DNA from: CAITJF01 sp032654645
GTDB lineage: Bacteria > Pseudomonadota > Gammaproteobacteria > Burkholderiales > Gallionellaceae
DNA: 64,000 nucleotides
Assembly (NCBI GenBank): GCA_032654645.1
Contig: JAULAW010000013.1
Location: 248,001-312,000, forward strand
Direction: 5' to 3'
The notes under the pieces were generated by a model that worked only from the letters and a program-made list of their open reading frames with translations, was not told the origin of the DNA and did no database searches. Within the stretch, counting starts at the first letter, position 1, and every line of letters starts with the position of its first letter. The translations under genes and the position numbers were made by a program. Shown here piece after piece: positions 45,701 to 53,614 of the stretch.

Positions 45701-46258
45701 CCCGAAGGCAACGACCACCTCGCATGGGTCAACGCTCAAGGCGAAGCCATTACTGAATCGCAATTCACCATCCTGCGCGCGGCGGAATGCACACCAGAGG
45801 AACCCGCACTGGAGCGCGCCGAAAATCACCACGAACTGGTAGCTATTGGGCTCAATCTGGCCGTCACTCAAGACAAGGCTGTGGGCGGTGGCTTGGGGCG
45901 GCCTTCCAGCCCGCGCCGCAAATGCTATGACCGCCTCAAGGAATACGCCCGCAGCCTGCGCGGCACCCTGTTCGCCGATGATGAACTGGAGCGCGTCATT
46001 GATGATATCCACGCCCGCCCCTTGCTGGAGAGCGCCGCCGACACGCTCAACCGTCTCATGCGCAGCTGCGTCAACGATGAGCAACTGAGCGAGGCCATAA
46101 AATCGCTGCGTGAAGAAAGCCAGCTCACTTACGCCGAAGACGACGCCAAACAACACGAGCCGAAAATCGTCTGCTCGATGGGGTTGATAAGTGGCGCTGC
46201 GCGCGGCTTCCTCAAAGAGATAGACACCTCGGTGCCGCGCGAGACAGACCGCCCATGA
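42770..46258 (+). CDS. phospholipase D-like / SNF2 helicase protein of a defence island
   Basis: The 1162-residue protein has an N-terminal PLD-like nuclease domain with one HxK site (HAKLYLLF at about residue 137, then GSSNLTFSG) and a SNF2-type helicase: Walker A GDVVGLGKTMMA at about 281, DESH at about 353, TATPYN, and motif VI QRAGRVDRIGQ at about 820. A long C-terminal region follows. Residues about 934-964 come from a palindromic repeat. Such proteins accompany DNA methyltransferases in restriction-like islands; DISARM uses separate SNF2 and PLD proteins, and here they are joined. The ATG at 42770 fits the family start MPRVIDNIDQHL. It reads in the same direction as the methyltransferase gene that follows VapBC. 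Confidence 0.85.
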   Translation: MPRVIDNIDQHLLPILRDTLAVSERADFCVGYFNLRGWRTIDDLIAQWQPDAGQRCRVLIGMQRPPHEEVRALYQAVGDDALMDNARASEIKHKFATHLREQITFGVPTSADEKGLQRLAKQLREGKVQVKLFLPYPLHAKLYLLFRKDINNPITGFVGSSNLTFSGLSKQGELNVDVLDHDAANKLSVWFDTRWNDRWCLDLSAELAEVIEQSWAREELVPPYHIYLNMAYHLSVEARAGLSQFRLPARFDEELFDFQKAAVKIAARHLHRRGGVIIGDVVGLGKTMMATALARMVEDDLNYETLIICPKNLVPMWEHYRKEYGLRGTVKSLTEVVHKTKGLKDLKRYRLVLIDESHNLRNREGRRYKAIHEYVKQCDARVILLTATPYNKTLTDLSAQLRLFVEERANIGVRPEHFMRKQGMSDDQFHARYQCPPHSIAAMEKSDVLDDWRELIRLYMVRRTRSFILQHYTEQDATTGRRYLKVRTGEKLYFPTRKPISLGFAVDENDPADQYAKLYSVEVVDVISRLRLSRYGLGKYGDPLLLKSASAAERKQMDDLGKAGQRLIGFCRTNLFKRLESSGFSFMQSIERHILRNEIYLHAIDNGLELPIGTLDAGILDADRFDEDADGMHGEQEDDGITEEVESSTGSQAETIYRQYADQYRKRFKWIDSRLFKKELHEHLADDISALRDLLKRYGAWNIGQDRKLAQLENLITHTHGKNKVLVFTQFADTARYLGRALQAHGIKALAAVTGASADPYAVACRFSPQSNHAQVSRADELRVLICTDVLSEGQNLQDCAVVVNFDLPWAIIRLIQRAGRVDRIGQKAIDICCYSFLPADGVERLINLRARITQRLHENAEVVGTDEAFFEDEDAERLRKLSLQTAGALDDQDDEVDLASYAWQIWKTATQDNPELARKIESLPPVIYTAKRVPSSPALLPEGEGSRFPSPAGRVARGEGAPVDASTDSALVYVKSPEGNDHLAWVNAQGEAITESQFTILRAAECTPEEPALERAENHHELVAIGLNLAVTQDKAVGGGLGRPSSPRRKCYDRLKEYARSLRGTLFADDELERVIDDIHARPLLESAADTLNRLMRSCVNDEQLSEAIKSLREESQLTYAEDDAKQHEPKIVCSMGLISGAARGFLKEIDTSVPRETDRP
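45567..45662. repeat. palindromic repeat inserted in frame in the SNF2 helicase gene
   Basis: ACCCTCATCCCCAGCCCTTC at one end and GTGGCTAGGGGTGAGGG at the other are near inverses, and an inner pair CTCCCGGAGGGAGAAGG / CCCCTCTCCCGCTGGGAGAG lies between. It adds about 31 residues (PSSPALLPEGEGSR...GRVARGEG) without breaking the frame. Confidence 0.8.
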
Positions 46259-46296
46259 ATGCGGTTGATTCCTGAGCTATTCCGGGATCATTCGGC

Positions 46297-46325
46297 TTGA
46301 TTGCTTTACCGGCTAATGGTATAAA
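46297..46325 (+). promoter_or_regulatory. promoter of the vapBC pair
   Basis: TTGATT (46297-46302) and TATAAA (46320-46325) are spaced by 17 bases. Two GGTATA repeats (46318-46323 and 46330-46335) overlap and follow the -10 box, a likely site for autorepression by VapB. The pair therefore has its own promoter inside the island. Confidence 0.6.
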
Positions 46326-46358
46326 TCGCGGTATATATCACCCCGAAGGAGCTTCATC

Positions 46359-46613
46359 ATGCAAACCGCAAAGCTTTTCAAGAATGGTCGCAGCCAGGCC
46401 GTGCGCCTGCCGGCCGAGTTCCGTTTCGAGGGCGATGAGGTGTTGATCCGGCGCGACCAGACTACCGGAGAGGTCATTCTGAGCCCGCGCAACCGGAAGT
46501 TTGAAGAGTGGATCAAGCTGCGTGACCGCCTGATCGCCGAAGCGCCAGAGGAATTCGAGAACTTCGAAATACCGCGCGACCTCGCGCCGCCCGTTGACCG
46601 GGATTGGCCATGA
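46359..46613 (+). CDS. vapB: VapB-type antitoxin (AbrB/SpoVT fold)
   Basis: The 84-residue protein starts MQTAKLFKNGRSQAVRLPAEFRF, the swapped-hairpin AbrB-type DNA-binding fold found in VapB, and its C-terminal half (EEWIKLRDRLIAEAPEEFENF) should bind the toxin. AAGGAG lies before the ATG. The stop overlaps the vapC start (ATGA). It probably represses the pair through the repeats near its promoter. Confidence 0.92.
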   Translation: MQTAKLFKNGRSQAVRLPAEFRFEGDEVLIRRDQTTGEVILSPRNRKFEEWIKLRDRLIAEAPEEFENFEIPRDLAPPVDRDWP

Positions 46614-47026
46614 GCGGCGCGCATCCCTATATGCTGGACACCAATGCTGCGTCCACCCTGATTCGCGGGTGCGTCAGCCAGAAATTGCAGAACTTGCTGA
46701 TGGAACACAGCGCCTGCGTTTCCGTGATCACCGAAGCGGAGTTGCGTTTTGGCGTGAAGCGGAGGCCGGATGCCACCCGGCTGGCAAAAGCCGTCGAAGC
46801 CTTTTTGCAGGACACACCGGTATTGCCGTGGACGTCCGCCACCGCGCACACCTATGCCGAATTGCGCACCCGCATGGAAACCCAAGGCATCGGCCTATCA
46901 GCGATGGATATGCTGATTGCCGCCCATGCTATAGCCGCAGACTGCACGCTGCTCAGCGCCGACCGCGCTTTTATGCAAGTGCCCGGCCTGCGCGTGATTG
47001 ACTGGTCAATCGTTCCCGACAAGTAA
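46610..47026 (+). CDS. vapC: VapC-type PIN ribonuclease toxin
   Basis: The 138-residue PIN protein has the four acidic positions of VapC: D in YMLDTNAAS, E in ITEAELRFG, D in SAMDMLIAAHA and D in LLSADRAF. VapC toxins cut specific RNAs, often initiator tRNA. The ATG at 46610 overlaps the vapB stop, so coupling fixes the start. The pair lies between the helicase and methyltransferase genes and may serve to stabilise the island or sense its failure; that is inference. Confidence 0.93.
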   Translation: MSGAHPYMLDTNAASTLIRGCVSQKLQNLLMEHSACVSVITEAELRFGVKRRPDATRLAKAVEAFLQDTPVLPWTSATAHTYAELRTRMETQGIGLSAMDMLIAAHAIAADCTLLSADRAFMQVPGLRVIDWSIVPDK

Positions 47027-47035
47027 ATTAAACCC

Positions 47036-50000
47036 ATGTCCGGCCTCGACCTCGAACAATTCAGCACCCACCTCCAGCAACTGAATTTCAATTTGCTGTT
47101 CACCGATGCGCTGGGCTGGAACCATCCGCCCGCCAGCGAACGCATCTGGAAAGACGATGAAGCGAAGGACATCCGCTACCGGCGGCGCATGGTCGCCGAG
47201 CTTTCCGGTGTCGCCGTGCTGGAAATCGCGGCGGAAGGCGGCTGGCCGGACGAAGCGCAGCGCATGGCGATCTGGCGGCAGGTGTCGCAATCGCATTATG
47301 AAAACCTGCTGATCTTTCTCGACCGCGCGGACAAACCCACGCAAAGCCTGTGGTACTGGGTTAAGCGCTCTAAAGATGCCGAAACCGGCAAGCCAAAAAT
47401 CATCCCCCGCCGCCACGAATACTTTCGCGGCCAGCCGGTTGACCTGTTCGCTTCCAAGTTGCAGGCCATGGTGGTGGAGCTGTACGAACTGGATGCAACA
47501 GGCCGCTTGCCCGTACTGGAAGTGGCGCGGCGCATGGAATCCGCGCTGGACGTGGAAAAAACCACCAAGCGTTTTTTTACCGCTTATCAGGAGCAGCACG
47601 GCAACCTGCTCGCGGAAATCGAAGGCATAGACGACGAGCGCGACCGCCGCTGGTATGCCTCGGTGATCCTCAACCGGCTGATGTTCGTCTGGTTCATGCA
47701 GAAGAAAGGTTTTCTGGATCGTGCCGATTACGACTACCTGCCCAAGCAATTTGCCGCTTCACAAAAGCGCGGGCAGGACAGGTTTTTCGGTGAATTCCTG
47801 AACGCGCTGTTCTTCGAGGCCTTCGCCAAACCCAAGAAGGATCGCGCTCCCGCCGTGCAAGCGCTGACTGGCGGTATTCCTTACCTCAACGGCGGTCTGT
47901 TCCTGCACCACACGCTGGAACTTGACGCAAACAAACAGCCACGGCTGGGCACCACCCTGCGCATTCCAGACCGCGCGTTCGACGGCATCTTCAAATTGTT
48001 CGCCTCGTTCTCGTGGAATCTGGACGACACGCCCGGCGGCAATGCCGACGAAATCAACCCGGACGTGCTGGGCTACATCTTCGAGAAATACATCAACCAG
48101 AAAGCCTTCGGCGCGTACTACACCCGCCCGGAAATCACCAACTATCTGGCCGAGCGCAGCATCCACAAGCTGATACTGGAACGCATCCATGCGCCCGCCG
48201 TGCCGGAACTGGGCTTGAAGGAAATCGGCTTTGCCAGCGTGCCCGACATGCTGGCAAAAATGGATAACGTCACCGCGCTCAGGCTGGTGCATGAAGTGCT
48301 GCCCGCCATCAACATCCTCGATCCGGCGGTGGGTTCCGGCGCGTTTCTGGTGGCCGCGCTCAAGGTGCTGGTCAACATCTATTCCGCCGTGGTGGGGCGC
48401 GCCGAAATGGGCAGCAGCAACGCCCTGCAATTCTGGTTGAAAAAAATTCAGGAGGAACATCCCAGCGTCGCCTATTACATCAAACGCCGCATCGTCACCG
48501 ACAACCTCTACGGCGTGGACATCATGCAAGAGGCCACGGAAATCGCCAAGCTGCGCCTGTTCCTCACCATGGTGGCTTCGGTGCGCAAGGTGGAAGAGCT
48601 TGAACCGCTGCCCAACATTGACTTCAACATCCTGCCCGGCAACTCGCTGGTGGGGCTGATGCGCGTGGATGAGCACGAATTCGACCAAAGAAATGCACAA
48701 GGAGATTTTTTCAAACCCAGCTACCGTAAATTACTGGAAGAAAAAAATCGCGACCTTGAAACCTATCGCCACACCGCAGATTTGCTGGGGCGCGATGTCA
48801 ATCTGCAAAATCTTCGCAATAATATTGACGCAAAATTGAACGATGCCACAGGCACGCTTAACGAATTGTTGCGCGACCAGTTTGAGGCACTCGGCGTGAA
48901 ATACGAACAAGCCACTTGGGACCCCGCCCAAAAAACTTTGGGCAAACCGAAAAAACTCAAAGTCGCGCGCGAGCATATCGACGAGCAAAACCCGTTTCAC
49001 TGGGGCTACATGTTCGACCAGATCATGCAGAAGCAAGGTGGTTTCGACATCATTCTCACAAATCCGCCATGGGAAGCTTTCAAGCCGTTTGCGCGCGAGT
49101 TCTTTGCACAGCATTCAAAGCTTGTGACTAAGAAGAAAATGGATGATAAAGCTTTCGAGGAACTGAAAGACCAACTTCTTCAAACCGGGGTAATTAGAGC
49201 AGACTGGCTTGACTATGCAAGTCGCTTTCCGCACCTTAGTGCATATTTTCGTGCATCCGAAGATTACTCAAACCAGTGGGCAATTGTTGATGGCAAGCGT
49301 ACTGGTAGCGATCTTGACCTGTACAAATTATTTGTCGAGCGCGTGTTCAATTTGCTGCGCCCCGGTGGGCACAGTGGCCTAGTGATTCCGGCAGGCATAT
49401 ACATGGCGCTGGGTGCAACCGGTTTGCGAAACATGCTGTTTCAGAAGACCGAGATTGAAGGCATGGTTGGCTTCACCAATAACAAAGAGATTTTCGAGGG
49501 CGTTCACCGAAGTATCAAGTTTGTCGTACTGACCTATGAGAAATTGCCAGCCCCTCGCCTACTTGAAAAAGGGGAGAGCAATGCCAGCGCGCCACCGAAT
49601 GATCTGCTGGCACCTGGAATCCACGGCACTCAAAGATTCCCTGCCGTGTTTATGCAGCAGGATGCGACAGAACTAGCCAGATTTCCGGACGAGAATGCGC
49701 TGTGGTTTGAGGTTGATCTAATCAAAAAACTATCGCCAGAGAGCCATTCCATGATGGAGTTCAAGAGCGAAATTGATCTAACGATTGTCCAGAAGCTCTT
49801 GCAATACCCACTATTGGGGGATGTTGTCGGCGATGCGTGGTCTCTGACGCTTGGCAGTGAATTTCATATGACCATGGACAAGGAGCTTTTCAAGCCACCC
49901 GAGGATGGTCGCCTGCGTTTATATGAAGGCAAAATGATGTGGCAGTTTGATAGCCGCTACGCCGACCCGACGCGATGGGTTGACAAAAGCGAGGGCAGGA

Positions 50001-50596
50001 AGGTGTTAATCGGAAAAAGAGCAGAGGATGCTGGGCAGATTCTTGGCTATCAACAACATCGGCTGGCGTTCAGGTCAGCCGGTGAAAATACCAATGAACG
50101 GAATTTGATAGCCACGATCCTCCCAAAGAATGTGTTTTGTGGCAATTCGTTGACTGTGAGCCGTGAGTTTTCGGGTAGTCCGCAACAGTTGTTATTTGCA
50201 TGTGCGGTGTTTAATTCTTATGTGCTGGATTGGCTGCTGCGTCTGAAAATTCAGCGCAATCTGAATATGTTTTTGATCTATCAACTACCAGTTCCAAGGT
50301 TGAATGAATCAAACCCGCGCTTCGCTCCCATCGCCACCCGCGCCGCCCGCCTGATCTGCACCACCCCCGAATTCGACGACCTCGCCAAAGAAGTCGGCCT
50401 CAAACACCACCAGCCTTTGGAACCCCTCGAACGCGCCCGCCTGCGCGCCGAACTCGACGGCCTGATCGCCCACCTCTACGGCCTCACCAAAGCCGAATTC
50501 GCCCACATCCTCACCACCTTCCCGCTGGTCGCCGAACCGGTTAAAGTGGCGGCACTCAACGCGTACCGCGATGTGGAAAGGGGGCTGGTGACATGA
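47036..50596 (+). CDS. Eco57I-type adenine DNA methyltransferase, 1186 residues
   Basis: The protein has an N-terminal helical region of about 380 residues, the line EKYINQKAFGAYYTRPEITNYL (motif X), motif I ILDPAVGSGAF at about residue 425, GVDIMQEATEIAKLRL, the catalytic motif IV LTNPPWEAF at about 675, and a long C-terminal part for target recognition. Size and motifs resemble type IIG/BREX-like methyltransferases of the Eco57I class; I see no PD-(D/E)XK nuclease motif in the N-terminus. Bases from about 49060 to 50290 are visibly AT-richer than the rest of the gene, which suggests an exchanged recognition domain. It follows vapC by 9 bases and overlaps the DUF1016 gene by four. Confidence 0.88.
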   Translation: MSGLDLEQFSTHLQQLNFNLLFTDALGWNHPPASERIWKDDEAKDIRYRRRMVAELSGVAVLEIAAEGGWPDEAQRMAIWRQVSQSHYENLLIFLDRADKPTQSLWYWVKRSKDAETGKPKIIPRRHEYFRGQPVDLFASKLQAMVVELYELDATGRLPVLEVARRMESALDVEKTTKRFFTAYQEQHGNLLAEIEGIDDERDRRWYASVILNRLMFVWFMQKKGFLDRADYDYLPKQFAASQKRGQDRFFGEFLNALFFEAFAKPKKDRAPAVQALTGGIPYLNGGLFLHHTLELDANKQPRLGTTLRIPDRAFDGIFKLFASFSWNLDDTPGGNADEINPDVLGYIFEKYINQKAFGAYYTRPEITNYLAERSIHKLILERIHAPAVPELGLKEIGFASVPDMLAKMDNVTALRLVHEVLPAINILDPAVGSGAFLVAALKVLVNIYSAVVGRAEMGSSNALQFWLKKIQEEHPSVAYYIKRRIVTDNLYGVDIMQEATEIAKLRLFLTMVASVRKVEELEPLPNIDFNILPGNSLVGLMRVDEHEFDQRNAQGDFFKPSYRKLLEEKNRDLETYRHTADLLGRDVNLQNLRNNIDAKLNDATGTLNELLRDQFEALGVKYEQATWDPAQKTLGKPKKLKVAREHIDEQNPFHWGYMFDQIMQKQGGFDIILTNPPWEAFKPFAREFFAQHSKLVTKKKMDDKAFEELKDQLLQTGVIRADWLDYASRFPHLSAYFRASEDYSNQWAIVDGKRTGSDLDLYKLFVERVFNLLRPGGHSGLVIPAGIYMALGATGLRNMLFQKTEIEGMVGFTNNKEIFEGVHRSIKFVVLTYEKLPAPRLLEKGESNASAPPNDLLAPGIHGTQRFPAVFMQQDATELARFPDENALWFEVDLIKKLSPESHSMMEFKSEIDLTIVQKLLQYPLLGDVVGDAWSLTLGSEFHMTMDKELFKPPEDGRLRLYEGKMMWQFDSRYADPTRWVDKSEGRKVLIGKRAEDAGQILGYQQHRLAFRSAGENTNERNLIATILPKNVFCGNSLTVSREFSGSPQQLLFACAVFNSYVLDWLLRLKIQRNLNMFLIYQLPVPRLNESNPRFAPIATRAARLICTTPEFDDLAKEVGLKHHQPLEPLERARLRAELDGLIAHLYGLTKAEFAHILTTFPLVAEPVKVAALNAYRDVERGLVT

Positions 50597-51645
50597 GCGA
50601 TGTGCCTGCTACTCCAGAAGTGGGTTTGTACCAAGGCATCCGCGACATCTTACTGGCCGCGCGGACGCAGGTGCGGCAGACCGTCAACACCGCGATGGTG
50701 CAAACCTATTGGCAGATTGGGCGGCTGATTGTGGAGGATGAGCAGGGTGGGGAGAGGCGCGCGGAATATGGCAAGGCGGTGTTGCACGAGCTTTCACTGC
50801 GGCTCACGGCGGAGTTTGGCAAGGGTTTTACCTTGGCTAACCTGCGCAATTTCAGGCAATTTTTCCTTAATTTCTCTTGGGATGAGATTCGCTACTCACT
50901 GCGTAGCGAATTGACCTGGACGCATTATCGCTGCCTGATGCGAGTGGAAAACAAGACCGCGCGTGGCTGGTACGCCAACGAAGCAGCCACGCAAAACTGG
51001 AGTGTGCGGGCGCTGGATCGGCAGATTTCGACGCTGTATTACGAGCGCTTGTTGGGTAGTCCAAAGCAGGATGGTGCGCGCGAGGAGGCGGCAAACAAGA
51101 TTGCTGCGGAAGCGCCCGCCGATCCACGCGACTTTATCCGTGATCCGTACGTGCTGGAATTTCTGGGTGTGCAGCCGGACGCCGGGTTATATGAAAAGGA
51201 TGTCGAGCAAGGCCTGATCGACCGCTTGCAGCAATTCATGATGGAGTTGGGCAAGGGCTTCGCCTTCGTGGCGCGACAGAAGCGCTTGCAGGTGGAGAGC
51301 GACGATTTCTTTGTTGACTTGGTATTCTATAACTACCTGCTCAAATGCTTTGTGCTGATTGACCTCAAGGTGGGTAAGCTGGCGCATCAGGATGTCGGGC
51401 AACTGGATATGTATGTGCGCGTGTTTGACGAGCAGCAGCGCGGCGAGGGCGATAACCCGACCATCGGTTTGATCCTGTGTTCGGAGCGCAATGCGGCGGT
51501 GGCAAAGTATTCCGCCTTGGCCGACAAACCGCAATTATTCGCCAGCAAGTATCAACTGCTGCTGCCCAGCGAGGAGGAGTTGCGCGCCGAGCTGGAGCGT
51601 GATCGCGCCTTGCTGGAAAGCGAACGCGAAAAATCTGATGATTGA
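50593..51645 (+). CDS. DUF1016 (YhcG-type) PD-(D/E)XK nuclease-domain protein
   Basis: The 350-residue protein has the DUF1016 N-terminal domain (TYWQIGRLIVEDEQGGERRAEYG, FSWDEIRYSLRSELTWTHYRCLMRV) and a C-terminal nuclease core with DDFFVDLVFYN...FVLIDLKVGKL, the D-(x)n-DxK arrangement of the PD-(D/E)XK fold. Related YhcG proteins are often encoded next to restriction genes. The ATG overlaps the stop of the methyltransferase gene (ATGA), so both are made together, and it could be the cleaving subunit of the system or an accessory nuclease. Confidence 0.88.
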   Translation: MSDVPATPEVGLYQGIRDILLAARTQVRQTVNTAMVQTYWQIGRLIVEDEQGGERRAEYGKAVLHELSLRLTAEFGKGFTLANLRNFRQFFLNFSWDEIRYSLRSELTWTHYRCLMRVENKTARGWYANEAATQNWSVRALDRQISTLYYERLLGSPKQDGAREEAANKIAAEAPADPRDFIRDPYVLEFLGVQPDAGLYEKDVEQGLIDRLQQFMMELGKGFAFVARQKRLQVESDDFFVDLVFYNYLLKCFVLIDLKVGKLAHQDVGQLDMYVRVFDEQQRGEGDNPTIGLILCSERNAAVAKYSALADKPQLFASKYQLLLPSEEELRAELERDRALLESEREKSDD

Positions 51646-51751
51646 CCTCACCTCCGCACAATCCGCCACCAAGGTACAAGTCATCTTCATCGCGTTACTG
51701 ACGCAAATATTCTCGGCTACTCTAACTTTCAGCTTGACGGGTAATACCTAA

Positions 51752-52168
51752 TTGGGTATCGTACCAATACTAACGATTCATCCTGATGCGGCTGATGACT
51801 TGCGGCAGTTGATGTTGAGCGATCGGCTTGCGGCAGGTAAATTGGCGGCTTTGCTTCAGCAAGCCAAGCACGACCCCAAAATCATTGACTCGTTGCTGGA
51901 TCACGATTTTGGAGCCGACCACACGGCATCTTACCACGTGAGCAAGTGGCATGAGTTTTGGAATGTCGGATTCAACATTTGGCGATTGAAGGTTTGGATA
52001 GAACCAAAAGGTAGTTTGCGCTATCGGATAGTCTACGCATACGAGCCAAAGTCGCTTCAATACTACGTTCTAGCCGTTGTTCATCGAGATTTTGACTACA
52101 AACGCGATCATGAAATCACAAGCCGCATCCTTAAAGCCTACAAAGACCTTGGAATCACTATCCACTAA
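51752..52168 (+). CDS. RelE/ParE-like toxin
   Basis: The 138-residue protein ends with LRYRIVYAYEPKSLQYYVLAVVHRDFDYKRDHEITSRIL, a beta-rich core of the RelE/ParE type found in toxin genes that precede an XRE antitoxin (HigBA-like order). The start is uncertain: TTG at 51752 follows directly after an in-frame TAA and has only a weak ribosome-binding site. Its 3' end overlaps the XRE gene by 59 bases. RelE-like toxins usually cut mRNA on the ribosome. Confidence 0.75.
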   Translation: MGIVPILTIHPDAADDLRQLMLSDRLAAGKLAALLQQAKHDPKIIDSLLDHDFGADHTASYHVSKWHEFWNVGFNIWRLKVWIEPKGSLRYRIVYAYEPKSLQYYVLAVVHRDFDYKRDHEITSRILKAYKDLGITIH

Positions 52169-52568
52169 GGTTTTTGATGTGCGGCCGACCAGCACAGCAC
52201 CGGTGATTTACGCGGAGTTTCTTGTTCCCGCGAAACCTCAATCACTCCCTGGTGCCATCGACATTGATGATTTGGTTGCCGAGTTTGAGCAGTCCAACGA
52301 AGCGGCGGAAGCGATTGCCAAGGGTCGGCAATGGGTAGCGAAATCCTTTTACGGTAGCCAGCCTTCATCAATCGCGCTACTTCGCCTGCAAAAAGGCTGG
52401 TCGCAAGCAGAACTCGCTAAACGAGCCAGTACAAGCCAGTCTTATATCGCACGGCTTGAACTTGGCAATGTCGATCCGCAAGTCAGCACGGTAAAAAAAC
52501 TCGCAAAAGCGCTCGATGTGCCAGTGGGAACCGTTGTGCTGGCAATTTCTCCCGAGGATGAAAAATGA
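52110..52568 (+). CDS. XRE-family antitoxin
   Basis: The 152-residue protein has an N-terminal extension of about 85 residues and a C-terminal helix-turn-helix (LLRLQKGWSQAELAKRASTSQSYIARLELG). The order toxin-antitoxin with overlapping ends fits HigBA-type pairs. I chose the ATG at 52110 (MKSQAASLKP); an open codon at 52077 is possible. It should neutralise the upstream toxin and repress the operon. Confidence 0.82.
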   Translation: MKSQAASLKPTKTLESLSTKVFDVRPTSTAPVIYAEFLVPAKPQSLPGAIDIDDLVAEFEQSNEAAEAIAKGRQWVAKSFYGSQPSSIALLRLQKGWSQAELAKRASTSQSYIARLELGNVDPQVSTVKKLAKALDVPVGTVVLAISPEDEK

Positions 52569-53053
52569 AGAAGAATGACGACCGATTTCTAACAGCAATC
52601 TTCTGCGACGACATCCGACATGAGATAGGTAACAAGTTGTCATTTATGGGATGCTACCAAAGCGAACTCATCGTTTCGATGGTTCCCTTTGCGTTACCCA
52701 AGTTGTGTGTATTTGCAACGATTTGGACTCCGAAAGAAAGGGCTTTAAAATCACTGGCGCTTCGAGTCGTTCAGGATGGTGATAAGGAATTGGCTCGCAT
52801 AGAAATTCCGGAGGAAGGTCTTGCAGAAGCAAGGCAGATTCTTGATGAAACCGCCACGCGAAAAACCATCAGCACGGCAATCGCATTTGCTCCATTCGCT
52901 ATCGAAAAGCCCACTACGCTGAGGCTTATGGCGACGACGGAGGAAGGAGAAATCATTGGCCCTCGCCTCCTGATCAAAGTGGTTGCAGCACAGGAGCCTG
53001 CAACTCAACCTGCCGTAAAATCCAAACCCGCGAAGTCCCGAACCGCCAAGTAA
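52565..53053 (+). CDS. DUF6941 family protein
   Basis: The 162-residue protein opens with DDRFLTAIFCDDIRHEIGNKLSFMGCYQSELIV, a start I know from the DUF6941 family, and ends in a Lys/Ala/Pro-rich tail. It has no signal peptide and no catalytic motif that I can see. The gene overlaps the XRE gene by four bases (ATGA), so it belongs to the same transcript at the end of the defence island. Members of the family are of unknown function. Confidence 0.7.
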   Translation: MKKNDDRFLTAIFCDDIRHEIGNKLSFMGCYQSELIVSMVPFALPKLCVFATIWTPKERALKSLALRVVQDGDKELARIEIPEEGLAEARQILDETATRKTISTAIAFAPFAIEKPTTLRLMATTEEGEIIGPRLLIKVVAAQEPATQPAVKSKPAKSRTAK

Positions 53054-53199
53054 AGTTCAACAATGGCAGTTCCTTTGGATGCACTTATGAGACTAGCGAT
53101 GCTGTAACCCCTTATGCCGTTTTCCCCGAAGTAAATGTATCAGTCTCGAATTATTTTCTTAATCGCAAATGAACGAATCAGTAGAACCGGTTTATTGGG

Positions 53200-53613
53200 A
53201 TGAGTAAGCACAAAAAGATTTTTTCACTGCCCATCCGCGTGTATTTTCAGGACACCGATGCGGGCGGCGTGGTTTATCACGCCAGTTATGTGAACTTTAT
53301 GGAGCGCGCGCGGACTGAGTGGTTGCGTGAGCGCTATGGTTACAGCAATGCCGGGTTGATGAAGGAATTCGGCGTGGTGTTTGTGGTGCGTAAGCTGGAG
53401 CTGGATTATCTCAAGCCCGCGCTGCTGGACGATTTGTTGGGCGTCACCGCGCAGATCAAGGAGGTTGGCCGCAGCCGCGTGGTCTTGCAGCAGGCTGTCA
53501 TGCGTGGCGATGAGGTGCTGGTGGAGGGTGAAATCCATCTGGTGTGTGTGACCGTGGATAATTTCAAGCCGGTGAGCGTGCCGGAAGCGTTGCGTAAACA
53601 ATGGAAAGAATAA
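53200..53613 (+). CDS. ybgC: tol-pal associated acyl-CoA thioesterase YbgC
   Basis: The 137-residue hotdog-fold protein carries VYFQDTDAGGVVYHASYVNFMERARTEWLR, including the catalytic Asp of the family in DTDAGG, and starts the Tol-Pal operon as in most proteobacteria. It hydrolyses short-chain acyl-CoA or acyl-ACP thioesters; its link to Tol is mainly genomic. tolQ starts one base after its stop. A 146-base gap without features separates it from the defence island. Confidence 0.95.
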   Translation: MSKHKKIFSLPIRVYFQDTDAGGVVYHASYVNFMERARTEWLRERYGYSNAGLMKEFGVVFVVRKLELDYLKPALLDDLLGVTAQIKEVGRSRVVLQQAVMRGDEVLVEGEIHLVCVTVDNFKPVSVPEALRKQWKE

Positions 53614-53614
53614 A

